From NCBI RefSeq assembly GCF_002305875.1, contig NZ_CP022098.1, positions 7,936,001 to 8,000,000 on the forward strand: DNA of 64,000 nucleotides, given 5' to 3'. Of the stretch, positions 46,401-53,437 are shown piece by piece. This stretch comes from Cystobacter fuscus (GTDB taxonomy: Bacteria > Myxococcota > Myxococcia > Myxococcales > Myxococcaceae). Numbering within the stretch: the stretch's first letter is position 1; every line of letters begins with the position of its first letter. A program made the position numbers and the translations under genes. The notes under the pieces are model-generated. The model did not search any database, was not told the origin of the DNA, and worked only from the letters and a program-made list of their open reading frames with translations.

Positions 46401-46599
46401 ATCTGGCGCGGGCAAGTACATGAACATCCGCTTCTCGGTGCAGGGCGACACGCTGACCCTGGGGGTCTGGCAGCCCGGCGGCACGTGGCAGACGCTGGGC
46501 ACGGGCCGCGATGCGCAGTACACCTCCGGCCGCATGGGCCTGCGCACCTGGGGTGGGCTCACGGGCAGCTTCGACATCGTGCACGTCCACGCCGGGTAG
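43498..46599 (+). CDS. Large secreted glycoside hydrolase with ricin-type repeats
   Basis: A 1033-residue secreted enzyme. The N-terminus is an arginine-rich signal (RRPSRRGVRVATTLLIAATAG), possibly Tat-type. Residues ~40-500 resemble the MGH1-like (alpha,alpha-toroid) glycosidase fold: NTSDWAHEYSFWAASSVWQ, YWQVPVWDATEL, GPSWPYETSQTLTGLANL. Next is a discoidin-like beta domain (~575-700), then three ricin-B-type repeats (LLQNVNSDKLLAVSS, VVNLNSGLVLAVRN, IVNRNSGLVLGVDG, each followed by an HxW element). A LamG-like C-terminal domain (DDFEGNTASQWSPQQGTW onward) closes it. Domain style and start resemble actinobacterial secreted enzymes, so transfer is possible. Substrate not determined; polysaccharide or glycoconjugate likely. 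Confidence 0.8.
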   Translation: MPSPRSRPRRPSRRGVRVATTLLIAATAGVTAGTAWAINAPTVYARNPTAGTSFLNHTALLGGINDKPWFEANIPFLEVPDAQIQAVYYYRWQTYKEHLVYTGAEYGYLSNEFLTPVFYGAPYGGIVAAAGHHINEGRWLRDQQYVKDVINYWLAGPGQFPKPMIESVNPNTSDWAHEYSFWAASSVWQHYLVTGDKAFAIGQLPNLIKQYRGWDNQFNSALGLYWQVPVWDATELTPASYESPDPYHGGPGYRPTINAYQYGDARAIAQLATLAGDSTTATEYNNRASALKTATRARLWDPNRSFFFHMHRDNNPGNTLLGTREEHGFVPWMFHLPQASDSAAFAQLLDPQGFASPYGPTTVERRSKWFNHEASKGCCRWIGPSWPYETSQTLTGLANLLIDYPAQTTITPAHYVSLLRGYALTQYKNGVPYVAEAHDADTDKWIYDGGGHSEDYNHSTYNDNVISGLIGVRGQADNTLTIRPLAPASWDYFALENLPYHGHNVTVLWDRLGTRYDQGVGLHLYVDGVKVASQTGLGAVTINVGAPLMQSNGGGKVNFAANGQRIANKAQPFASYTFGGAGDNAWNAIDGLIFRNGIPQNTRWTTYATTQASDFFGVKFQHPVTTSDVRLYFYDDGGGVRTPRSYDLQYWTGSAWASVPNQTRTPAEPTATTVNQITFPPLTTTQLRVVAPNAGGGTGWGLSEFEAWSAPVFLLQNVNSDKLLAVSSASQDPSANVQQYADNGTLDHQWELVDAGGGWFKVVNLNSGLVLAVRNASKALSAQIQQSPDSGTSEQHWRFVDAGSGQFKIVNRNSGLVLGVDGMSKSDSANVVQFSDNGTQDHLWRMEPAWQPQLFTDDFEGNTASQWSPQQGTWSLCRPVSYEYCATGTGENLALAGNAGWRAYTMDASVLANGAPLNAGIALVARAQDASHYYQAEFKRTSAGYEWTVSKNDGGTWTVLASGPYTWPSGAGKYMNIRFSVQGDTLTLGVWQPGGTWQTLGTGRDAQYTSGRMGLRTWGGLTGSFDIVHVHAG

Positions 46600-46639
46600 C
46601 GCCGTGGGCTTGAGAGCCAGCCTGATACCTGGGCTCGAC

Positions 46640-46886
46640 ACCTATGGCGCGGGGCCCATGGTCGGTGGGCGCATCGCGCTGCCAGCCGGCCTCGTGGGCG
46701 TGATGTCAGAAGCTGGCACCGTGCAACGGGCCTGCGTCCGGTCCCTGACGCGGGGCGACGTGCTGTTGGTGCTCGAGGCGATGAAGATGGAATCGTCGCG
46801 TCACGGCGGTGAACGTCACGATCGGGGCGCGGGTGTCGGCACGCCACGTCGTCGCGGTCGTCTCACCCGAAGGAAATGGGGGCAGC
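46640..46886 (+). pseudogene. Decayed biotin carboxyl carrier domain
   Basis: One frame encodes RGDVLLVLEAMKMES at 46755-46795, the biotinylation motif with its target Lys at 46784-46786. A +1 frame change near 46792-46801 then brings in VTAVNVTIGARVSARHVVAV at 46800-46859, which matches the second half of a biotinyl domain. No complete biotin-carrier gene or carboxylase is present around it, and the first half is poorly preserved. It looks like the remnant of the C-terminal biotinyl domain of an acyl-CoA carboxylase alpha subunit. The downstream acyl-CoA-synthetase-like gene starts immediately after it. Confidence 0.6.
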
Positions 46887-48503
46887 ATGAGTGAAGCATT
46901 GATGTCAGCGACCCAGGAAGCGCAGTACAAGCGCATCAGCCAGATCTCGCTGGGAGGCATCATCCACCGGTCGGCGCTGCGCTGGCCGGAGAAGACGGCG
47001 CTCGTCGAGGGGAAGCTCGAGCTCTCCTATGCGGAGCTCGACCGGCGTTCGAACGCGTTCGCGCACTACCTGCTCGCGCAGGGCCTTCCCCGGGGCGCAC
47101 GCATCGCCATGCTCTGCGGCAACTCGGCGCAGATGATCACCGCGTTCATCGGCATCTACAAGGCGGGCCTCGTCTGGGTGCCGATCAACACCGGCCTCGC
47201 CGTGGATGCCATCCGCTACATCCTCGAGCATTCCGAGGCGACGCACATCGTCATCGACACCGAGTTCCTCGTGGAGCCGGAGCCGCGGGCGATGCTCGAC
47301 GCGCTCGGCACCCACATCATCGTCTGCGTCCCCGAGGGGCAGGCCTCGCCGGGCGGTAACACGGCCGCCTTCCTCGACACGCTGAAGGGCCAGCACCTCA
47401 CCCCGCCGGAGGTGGACATCGAGAGCGGCCAGCTCTCCCAGATCATGTACACGAGTGGCACCACCGGCCAACAGAAGGGGGTCATGCACTCGCACGAGTC
47501 GGTGCACGCGGCGCTCAGTGGAAACCTGTTCGAGCTCGGGCTGCGGCCGAGCGACTCCACCCTCTGCGTGCTTCCGATGTTCCACTGCGCGCAGCACGCC
47601 GTCTCGATGTCGTTCCTGCTCGCCGGCGGGACTGTCGTCGTGAGGCGCGCCTTCGAGCCGGGTGCGATGCTCGCGACCATCGAGCAGCGCGGCATCACGA
47701 TCCTGCTGGGCCTGCCGATCATGTACGGCGCGATGCTCGCCCACCCGACGCGTCTGGCGACGAAGCTGTCCAGCCTGCGCCTGTGCCTCTACGTCATGGC
47801 GCCGATGGCGCGCACGCTGCTCTTGGAGCTCATCGAGAAGTTCTGCCCGGGAGGCTTCGCGCTCGCGTCGGGGCAGACGGAGATGTACCCGGCGACGACC
47901 ATCTTCAAGCCGGAGCAGCAGCTCAAGCGGTTCGGTTCGTACTGGGGTGAAACGGTCGTGACGAACGAGACGGCCATCATGAACGACGAAGGCCGACTGC
48001 TCGGGCGCGGCGAGGTGGGAGAAATCGTCCATCGCGGGCCGAACGTGATGCTCGGCTACTACAAGGACCCGGAGGCGACCGCGCGGGCGTTCGCGTTCGG
48101 CTGGCACCACACCGGTGACCTCGGCGTATTCGACTCCGACGGCCAGCTCCTGTTCGTGGACCGCAAGAAGGACATGATCAAGACCGGTGGCGAGAACGTC
48201 CCGTCCATCAAGGTGGAGGAGGTCCTCCTGCGTCACCCCGCGGTCCTGCAGGTCGCGGTCGTGGGCCTACCGCACCCACGCTGGTCCGAGGCGGTCACCG
48301 GCTTCGTCGTGCTCAAGCCCGGCGCCTCCGCGACCGTGGCCGACATCATCGACCACTGCCGCCAGAACCTCGGTGGGTTCGAGGTGCCCAAGTCCATCGT
48401 CCTGCTCCCGACGATGCCGCAGACGACCACCGGCAAGGCACAGAAGTTCGTACTGCGGCAACAGTACAAGCGGCACTACGGAGACGTGAACGGGGCCACA
48501 TAG
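46887..48503 (+). CDS. AMP-dependent acyl-CoA synthetase-like ligase
   Basis: A 538-residue class I adenylate-forming enzyme. The P-loop motif is YTSGTTGQQKGVMHSHES near residue 188, followed by LPMFHCAQHAVSM, the adenine-contact region SGQTEMYPATT and HHTGDLGVFDSDGQLLFVDR near residue 408. RKKDMIKTGGENVPSIKVEE and the C-terminal lysine loop TTTGKAQKFVLR complete the set. The motifs are those of fatty-acid/short-chain CoA ligases rather than FAALs. ATG 46887 begins MSEALMSATQEA; the frame extends upstream into the decayed biotin-carrier remnant and should not be taken as N-terminal sequence. Substrate unknown; a short-chain or aryl acid is plausible. Confidence 0.86.
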   Translation: MSEALMSATQEAQYKRISQISLGGIIHRSALRWPEKTALVEGKLELSYAELDRRSNAFAHYLLAQGLPRGARIAMLCGNSAQMITAFIGIYKAGLVWVPINTGLAVDAIRYILEHSEATHIVIDTEFLVEPEPRAMLDALGTHIIVCVPEGQASPGGNTAAFLDTLKGQHLTPPEVDIESGQLSQIMYTSGTTGQQKGVMHSHESVHAALSGNLFELGLRPSDSTLCVLPMFHCAQHAVSMSFLLAGGTVVVRRAFEPGAMLATIEQRGITILLGLPIMYGAMLAHPTRLATKLSSLRLCLYVMAPMARTLLLELIEKFCPGGFALASGQTEMYPATTIFKPEQQLKRFGSYWGETVVTNETAIMNDEGRLLGRGEVGEIVHRGPNVMLGYYKDPEATARAFAFGWHHTGDLGVFDSDGQLLFVDRKKDMIKTGGENVPSIKVEEVLLRHPAVLQVAVVGLPHPRWSEAVTGFVVLKPGASATVADIIDHCRQNLGGFEVPKSIVLLPTMPQTTTGKAQKFVLRQQYKRHYGDVNGAT

Positions 48504-48615
48504 CGCCACGGGGCCCCCTTCCCTCCCCCTCTCTACTGGCCTCCCACTCGCCCCATGGGGGCATGCGTTTTGCCCAGTCATGGTCATCTTCCATCGCTAT
48601 CAACGGAGAGGTCCC

Positions 48616-49863
48616 ATGAGACAGACGCGCACCCTTGCCACCCCCGAGCAGGGCTTCGCCAGGTCCCGGCGGTCCTCGCTGCTGGCGGCCATTTTCTTGA
48701 TGGCGACCTCCGCCATCGGGCCCGGATTCATCACGCAGACCGCCACGTTCACCGCCACGACGGGAGCCGCCTTTGCGTTCGGCATCCTCGCATCGGTCCT
48801 GATCGACTTCGTCGTGCAGGTGAACATCTGGCGCATGATCACGGTGACCCGCATGCGGGCGTCCGACCTGGCCAACGCCGCCATCCCTGGCAGCGGGCAT
48901 GTGCTGGCAGTGCTGGTGATCTTTGGGGGCCTCGTGTTCAACGTGGGAAACATCGCGGGCTCGGGGCTCGGGCTGAACGCCATGCTGGGTCTCGATGTGA
49001 AGTGGGGCGGCCTGCTGAGCGCGCTGCTGGCCATTGGCATCTTTTCGTCCAAGCGCGCTGGCGTGGCGGTGGACCGCCTGATCATCGTGCTGGGTGTCGT
49101 GATGGTCGTGCTGACGGCATTTGTGGCTTTCGTGTCGAATCCGCCGCTGGGCGAGGCGCTGAGACAGACCGTGTGGCCCGACACCATCAACTTCGCGACC
49201 ATCACCACCATCGTGGGCGGCACGGTGGGCGGCTACATCACCTATTCCGGGGCGCATCGCCTGCTTGACAAGGGCACGGTGGGTATCGAGAACCTGGAGG
49301 CGGTGACACAAGGCGCGCTGAAGGGGATCGCGGTCACCGGACTGATGCGCTACGTGCTGTTCCTGGCCGTGCTGGGCGTGGTCGCCAGCGGCGTCGCCAT
49401 CGATGTGTCCGGCAAGAATGCCAATCCGGCGGCCCAGGCGTTTCAGGCAGCAGGCGGCCAGATCGGCCTGCGCGTGTTCGGCCTCATCCTCTGGGCCGCC
49501 GCCATCACGAGCGTGATCGGCGCCGCCTACACGTCGATGTCGTTCATCAACACGTTCAAGAAGGATGTGACCGAGACCGGCCGCAACCGCGCGACCGTGG
49601 TCTTCATCCTGATCTCGCTCGCGGTGTTCATGGCACTGGGCATGGCGCCCGCAGCGCTGCTCGTCTTTGCTGGCGGCTTCAACGGCCTCGTCCTGCCGCT
49701 GGGCCTCTCTATCTTCATGTCCGTGGGCTGGAAACGCGCCGATCTGATGGGCGGCTACCGCTACCCTCGCTGGCTGCTGGTGCTGGGCACCCTGACGTGC
49801 GCGCTGACCTGGTGGATGGGGTACAAATCTATCGGACCCATTTTTGCTTTCCTGTCGATGTAA
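48616..49863 (+). CDS. NRAMP-superfamily transporter lacking the metal-binding motifs
   Basis: A 415-residue membrane protein with 11 or so hydrophobic segments, preceded by GGAGAGG. It is recognisable as NRAMP-fold, but of the divergent clade usually found beside 5-oxoprolinase (pxpABC) genes. The canonical TM1 DPGN is replaced by IGPGFITQTA near residue 34, and the TM6 MPH motif by ITYSGAHRL near residue 210. The metal-coordinating Asp, Asn and Met are therefore absent, and a divalent-metal role is doubtful; a small organic substrate is more likely. No pxp genes are in the window. It follows the acyl-CoA-synthetase-like gene by 112 bp. Confidence 0.82.
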   Translation: MRQTRTLATPEQGFARSRRSSLLAAIFLMATSAIGPGFITQTATFTATTGAAFAFGILASVLIDFVVQVNIWRMITVTRMRASDLANAAIPGSGHVLAVLVIFGGLVFNVGNIAGSGLGLNAMLGLDVKWGGLLSALLAIGIFSSKRAGVAVDRLIIVLGVVMVVLTAFVAFVSNPPLGEALRQTVWPDTINFATITTIVGGTVGGYITYSGAHRLLDKGTVGIENLEAVTQGALKGIAVTGLMRYVLFLAVLGVVASGVAIDVSGKNANPAAQAFQAAGGQIGLRVFGLILWAAAITSVIGAAYTSMSFINTFKKDVTETGRNRATVVFILISLAVFMALGMAPAALLVFAGGFNGLVLPLGLSIFMSVGWKRADLMGGYRYPRWLLVLGTLTCALTWWMGYKSIGPIFAFLSM

Positions 49864-49962
49864 AACAGGCTTTTGAAGATACTCCAAGGCCATGGTGCCG
49901 CCTGGGCTGGGCGCCAAGGCGGCGGACGGAGTGCGAGCGATACCGAGGCGTGGCGCGGGCCG

Positions 49963-51048
49963 TCAGTAGGGCTTGTCGCCCTTCTCGATTCCGAAGGCGG
50001 ACGGGGGCGCGTAGGTGCCGTTCACCGTCGTGCCGCCGTTGTGGATGGCGGGGAAGATTGGCTGCATGTTCTGCGGGAACCCGAACACGGGCTTCGTGAG
50101 CGAATCGAGGCGGCCCAGCTCCTCGGCCGTGAGCTTCACGTCCACCCCCTTCACGTTGTCCTCGAGCTGCGCGAGCCGCCGCGCGCCAATGATGGTGGAC
50201 GTCACGCCCGGCTGCGCCTGCACCCACGCCAGCGCCACGCGCGCCACGGTGCTCTCGTGCGCCCGGGCAATGGCCTCCAGCGCGTCCACGACGGCGTAGG
50301 TCCGCTCGTTCAGGAACGGGTCCAGGAACGCCCCCCGATCACCCTTCTGTTGCCCCGCGTTCGCGCGCGTGTACTTGCCACTGAGCGCTCCGCTCTTGAG
50401 CGGCGACCAGGGAGTGATGCCCAGGCCGAACTCGCGCGCCATCGGCACGAGCTCCTGCTCCACGGTGCGCTCCAACAGCGAGTACTCAATCTGGAGTCCG
50501 ATGAACGCCGACCAGCCGCGGAAGCGCGCCAGCATGTTGGCTTCGACGATCTTCCACGCCGGCGTGTCGGAGACGCCCAGGTAGCGCACCTTGCCCGCGC
50601 GGACGAGGTCCTCGAGCGCGGCCATCGTCTCCTCGATGGGCGTGTGCACGTCCCAGTTATGCAGCCAGTACAGATCGATGTAGTCCGTCTGCAGGCGGCG
50701 CAGCGAGTTCTCGCACGCCGAGATGATGGACTTGCGGCCGGAGCCGCCGCCGTTCGGGTCTCCCGGGTAGAGGTTTCCGCTGAACTTGGTCGCGATGACC
50801 AGGCGGTCGCGCCGGGCGGGGTGGCGTCCGACGTGGTCACCGATGATCTTCTCGGAGTGGCTCTTCGTATAGAGGTTCGCCGTATCGATGAAGTTGCCGC
50901 CGAGCTCGATGTACCGGTCGATGATCCGCTGGGACTCCTCGACGCTGGACCCCCAGCCGAGGGCTTCACCGAATGTCATCGCACCGAGGCACAGCGGGCT
51001 GACGCGAAGGCCCGAGCGGCCGAGCGTCACATAATGATCAAGAGGCAT
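49963..51048 (-). CDS. Aldo/keto reductase
   Basis: A 361-residue NADPH-dependent aldo/keto reductase of the AKR11/YhdN-like group. It starts YVTLGRSGLRVSPLCLGAM and has FIDTANLYTKSHSEKIIG (Asp, Tyr of the catalytic tetrad) near residue 55. VIATKFSGNL carries the Lys, and YIDLYWLHNWD the His. NADPH contact GVTSTIIGARRLAQLEDN lies near residue 285. The substrate is unknown. It is divergent from a MarR-family gene with a 92-bp spacer containing a near-palindrome, so it is probably repressed by that regulator. Confidence 0.9.
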   Translation of the reverse strand: MPLDHYVTLGRSGLRVSPLCLGAMTFGEALGWGSSVEESQRIIDRYIELGGNFIDTANLYTKSHSEKIIGDHVGRHPARRDRLVIATKFSGNLYPGDPNGGGSGRKSIISACENSLRRLQTDYIDLYWLHNWDVHTPIEETMAALEDLVRAGKVRYLGVSDTPAWKIVEANMLARFRGWSAFIGLQIEYSLLERTVEQELVPMAREFGLGITPWSPLKSGALSGKYTRANAGQQKGDRGAFLDPFLNERTYAVVDALEAIARAHESTVARVALAWVQAQPGVTSTIIGARRLAQLEDNVKGVDVKLTAEELGRLDSLTKPVFGFPQNMQPIFPAIHNGGTTVNGTYAPPSAFGIEKGDKPY

Positions 51049-51103
51049 GGAGGGCTCCAGGGGACGTGCTACCGTGGGGAGGCCAGAATGATTCAGCCTT
51101 AAA

Positions 51104-51117
51104 CCAATTTAATTTGG
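51104..51117. promoter_or_regulatory. Candidate MarR operator
   Basis: CCAATTTAATTTGG is an imperfect palindrome (12 of 14 positions symmetric) in an AT-rich pocket between the divergent aldo/keto reductase and MarR genes. AACCAATTT and AACCATTTT flank it as near-direct repeats. Such sites are typical targets of MarR repressors, and this one would control both genes. Confidence 0.4.
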
Positions 51118-51140
51118 AACCATTTTCCGCGCAACGAACC

Positions 51141-51548
51141 ATGTCGAAAATCGACCCGGCGAAGATCTGGTCGCTGAGCTACCGCCTGCTGATGTCGGTG
51201 ATCTCCCACGTCACCCCGGACGTCGTCACATTGGGGGTGGAGACCAAGGAGTTGTTCGTGCTCGCGGCGCTGGAGGAGCACCCCTACCCCGCGGAGCTGG
51301 CGGCGACCCTGAGCATGCCCAAGCCGACGGTGACGGTGTACGTGAAGCGGCTCGAGGCCGCGGGCCTGGTGAGCCGGGAGATCGACGCCGCGGACATGCG
51401 GCGCCACCGCCTGCGGCTCACGCCCGCCGGGCGCAAGGTGATGCAACAGGGCATGAAGCTGTTGTCGGACGCGTTCGGCGAGCGGCTCGGCCGCCTGAGC
51501 GCCTCGCAGCAGGAGGAGCTGCGGATGTTGCTGGAGAAGATGGGCTGA
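51141..51548 (+). CDS. MarR-family transcriptional regulator
   Basis: A 135-residue winged-helix regulator. The recognition helix region is YPAELAATLSMPKPTVTVYVKRLEAAGL near residue 50, split here as LAATLSMPKPTVTVYVKRL. The wing is DMRRHRLRLTPAGRKVMQQG. Family length is typical. It is divergent from the aldo/keto reductase and probably represses it and itself through the palindrome between them. No ligand can be inferred; such pairs often respond to aldehydes or quinones. Confidence 0.87.
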   Translation: MSKIDPAKIWSLSYRLLMSVISHVTPDVVTLGVETKELFVLAALEEHPYPAELAATLSMPKPTVTVYVKRLEAAGLVSREIDAADMRRHRLRLTPAGRKVMQQGMKLLSDAFGERLGRLSASQQEELRMLLEKMG

Positions 51549-51575
51549 GGTTGCCTGCCTCCCCGGAGGAAGCCC

Positions 51576-52043
51576 CTATTTCCAGAAGCCCTCGTGCACC
51601 TCATGGGCCTCCGGCAGCGCCACCGGACCCACCACCTCGGTGGGCGCGGAGCCGCGGGCGAAGACGTCGCGGCAGGACATGCGAAGGGTGGGCGCGGAGG
51701 AGTCGAGGAACTGGCTCAGCTCCTCGGAGGAGAGCGCGAAGACGACCCGCCGCACACCGCCCCAGAAGATGGCACCCGCGCACATGGCGCAGGGCTCGGT
51801 ACTGGCGTAGAGGGTGGAGCCAGCGAGTTCCTCGGGACGATATCGCCGGGTCGCCTCGCCCATGAGGTTGGACTCCGCGTGGCCGGTGCAGTCCCCCGTC
51901 GTTCCCTGGGTGTTCTCTCCCTCCAGCAGGACGCGTCCCCTCGCGTCCACCAGCACCGAGCCGAAGGGGTGGTTTCCCCGAGCCCGGGCCCGTCTTGCGA
52001 GGTCGATGGCGTGCACCAGGTGCTGCTTGTCATCCGGTCGCAT
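51576..52043 (-). CDS. Nucleoside/guanine deaminase (CDA fold)
   Basis: A 155-residue zinc deaminase. The zinc motifs are TGHAESNLMGEATRRY (HAE) near residue 54 and STEPCAMCAGAIFWGGV (PCxxC) near residue 82. NHPFGSVLVDARGRVLLEGENT is the substrate-loop region, close to guanine deaminases (GuaD) and the TadA-like family. ATG 52043 (MRPDDKQHLVHAIDLA) has GAGGGACAC before it; ATG 52061 and 52067 are alternatives. The frame running to 52313 reads into non-coding-looking sequence. It converges with the MarR gene and is divergent from the oxygenase-like gene. Confidence 0.86.
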   Translation of the reverse strand: MRPDDKQHLVHAIDLARRARARGNHPFGSVLVDARGRVLLEGENTQGTTGDCTGHAESNLMGEATRRYRPEELAGSTLYASTEPCAMCAGAIFWGGVRRVVFALSSEELSQFLDSSAPTLRMSCRDVFARGSAPTEVVGPVALPEAHEVHEGFWK

Positions 52044-52283
52044 GTGTCCCTCGTTGTCCATGTGCATGAGCAGGGTAGCGCGGCGGGGAGCCGGTCGACA
52101 TCGGCAGATGTGGCGTAGTGCGTCGTGCAACAGAGGGCCGCTGGCGGGTGCCGCCGAGCCGTGCCCCAGGCCAGTGGACTGGCCGTGCGGCTCCCGTTGG
52201 GGCCCACGCCTGCAAGCGGTTGCTGTCCTGCATCGGAGCGTGTACCGTGAATGACCTTGGGTTTCACTGACCAGAGAGTTGCA

Positions 52284-53387
52284 ATGTCGATAGCCGATGA
52301 CCTTGTCGACCATGTGATCGAGTCACACCAAAGCACGGACGAGACAAACAAGAGGTTGCGGGATCTGACGGCTGGGATGGGGATGTTCTTTGCGTCCGGG
52401 ACCGCCAAACGGCTCCTGAAAAGCTCAGAGACAGAGGCGGTATGGAAAAACTACGTCACCGACAAAGGCGAGCCCATCGCCAACGTGCGCATCGCGACGA
52501 TCGACCTGAACTCGATCTTCGAGCGGCAGGTGCTCTTTCTGAAGCAGACCAGCTCCGACCCACGTGCGCAGGACGGCTCGTCCGGCAATAGAGCTGGTTC
52601 AGAGAGCCCTCCCATCCTGAGATTCTACCCCCATCTCATCGGTTGGGTGGTCCAGTACCTGGAACGGCTCCTGACGACGGAATTGGCTCCATTGGCGGCA
52701 ATCGCCAAAGCCGCGGCTGATTCGAGCAATGACGCTGGCAGTCGCAGAGCCATCATCAGCCTCGACTATTACTCGGACCGGTCGACGACCACGAGCGTGC
52801 TGCACAAGGACACGACTGGAATCACGCTGTTCGTCGCACTTCACTACATCAATCCGGAACCGATGTTGGGTCCCGAGTACATCTTCGACAAGTGGCCCAT
52901 CGGCTCGACCGAAGGTGCCAAACACAACTTCAGCCCCTACGACAAGGGCAGTAACGGGGGAGAGGACGTGCGATTCCACGCCCCGTGGACGAAATCCAGG
53001 GGACACTACTACTGGCCGAGAAAACTCCTGGAAGAACTCGAGGAGGCGAGAGCCCAACTCCCGGACGACTCGACTCTTCACCACGTGGATCTCAGCCCGT
53101 ATGGGCTTGTTTCATTCGTCGACGAGCTGATCTACCACGCCACCCCACTCAACCGGACCCGGCTCGAATCAGACAAGGACAAGCTCTTCCGGGACGTTAC
53201 ATTCTCCAGCCGGAAATACAAAGTCCTCCCACAGGGGCTCACCAGAACCGTCAGTATGAAGCTCAAACAGGGAGAAACGCTTACCAGCCTCACCGGAGGC
53301 TCGACCAAGCGCTGCTTCATCAGACTCTGGATCTCAGTCTGCGACGCATCCTGGTACAATCCGGTGTATACATATACTCGCGGTTAG
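52284..53387 (+). CDS. 2OG-Fe(II)-dioxygenase-like protein of unknown substrate
   Basis: A 367-residue protein I assign by motif to the double-stranded beta-helix dioxygenases. The iron-binding pattern HxD...H appears as SVLHKDTTGITLFVALHYIN (His174, Asp176) and ELIYHATPLNRTRLES (His285), and RCFIRLWISVCD supplies a candidate 2OG-binding Arg. This resembles the 2OG-Fe dioxygenase family typified by isoleucine-4-hydroxylase (LHYINPEPMLGPEYIFD matches its LxNxxGGxxxxxD layout). About 100 N-terminal residues are unlike that family and of unknown role. AGAGAG precedes ATG 52284. GC is lower than in its neighbours. No partner gene indicates the substrate. Confidence 0.6.
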   Translation: MSIADDLVDHVIESHQSTDETNKRLRDLTAGMGMFFASGTAKRLLKSSETEAVWKNYVTDKGEPIANVRIATIDLNSIFERQVLFLKQTSSDPRAQDGSSGNRAGSESPPILRFYPHLIGWVVQYLERLLTTELAPLAAIAKAAADSSNDAGSRRAIISLDYYSDRSTTTSVLHKDTTGITLFVALHYINPEPMLGPEYIFDKWPIGSTEGAKHNFSPYDKGSNGGEDVRFHAPWTKSRGHYYWPRKLLEELEEARAQLPDDSTLHHVDLSPYGLVSFVDELIYHATPLNRTRLESDKDKLFRDVTFSSRKYKVLPQGLTRTVSMKLKQGETLTSLTGGSTKRCFIRLWISVCDASWYNPVYTYTRG

Positions 53388-53437
53388 TACCAGGTGTGTG
53401 TCATCGAGCTGTTCTCGCGGGGCACTGATGCAACCCT

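Noticed and set aside
46809-46886. Upstream extension of the acyl-CoA-synthetase-like protein
   Set aside because: These codons correspond to the second half of a decayed biotinyl domain, so ATG 46887 is the better start.
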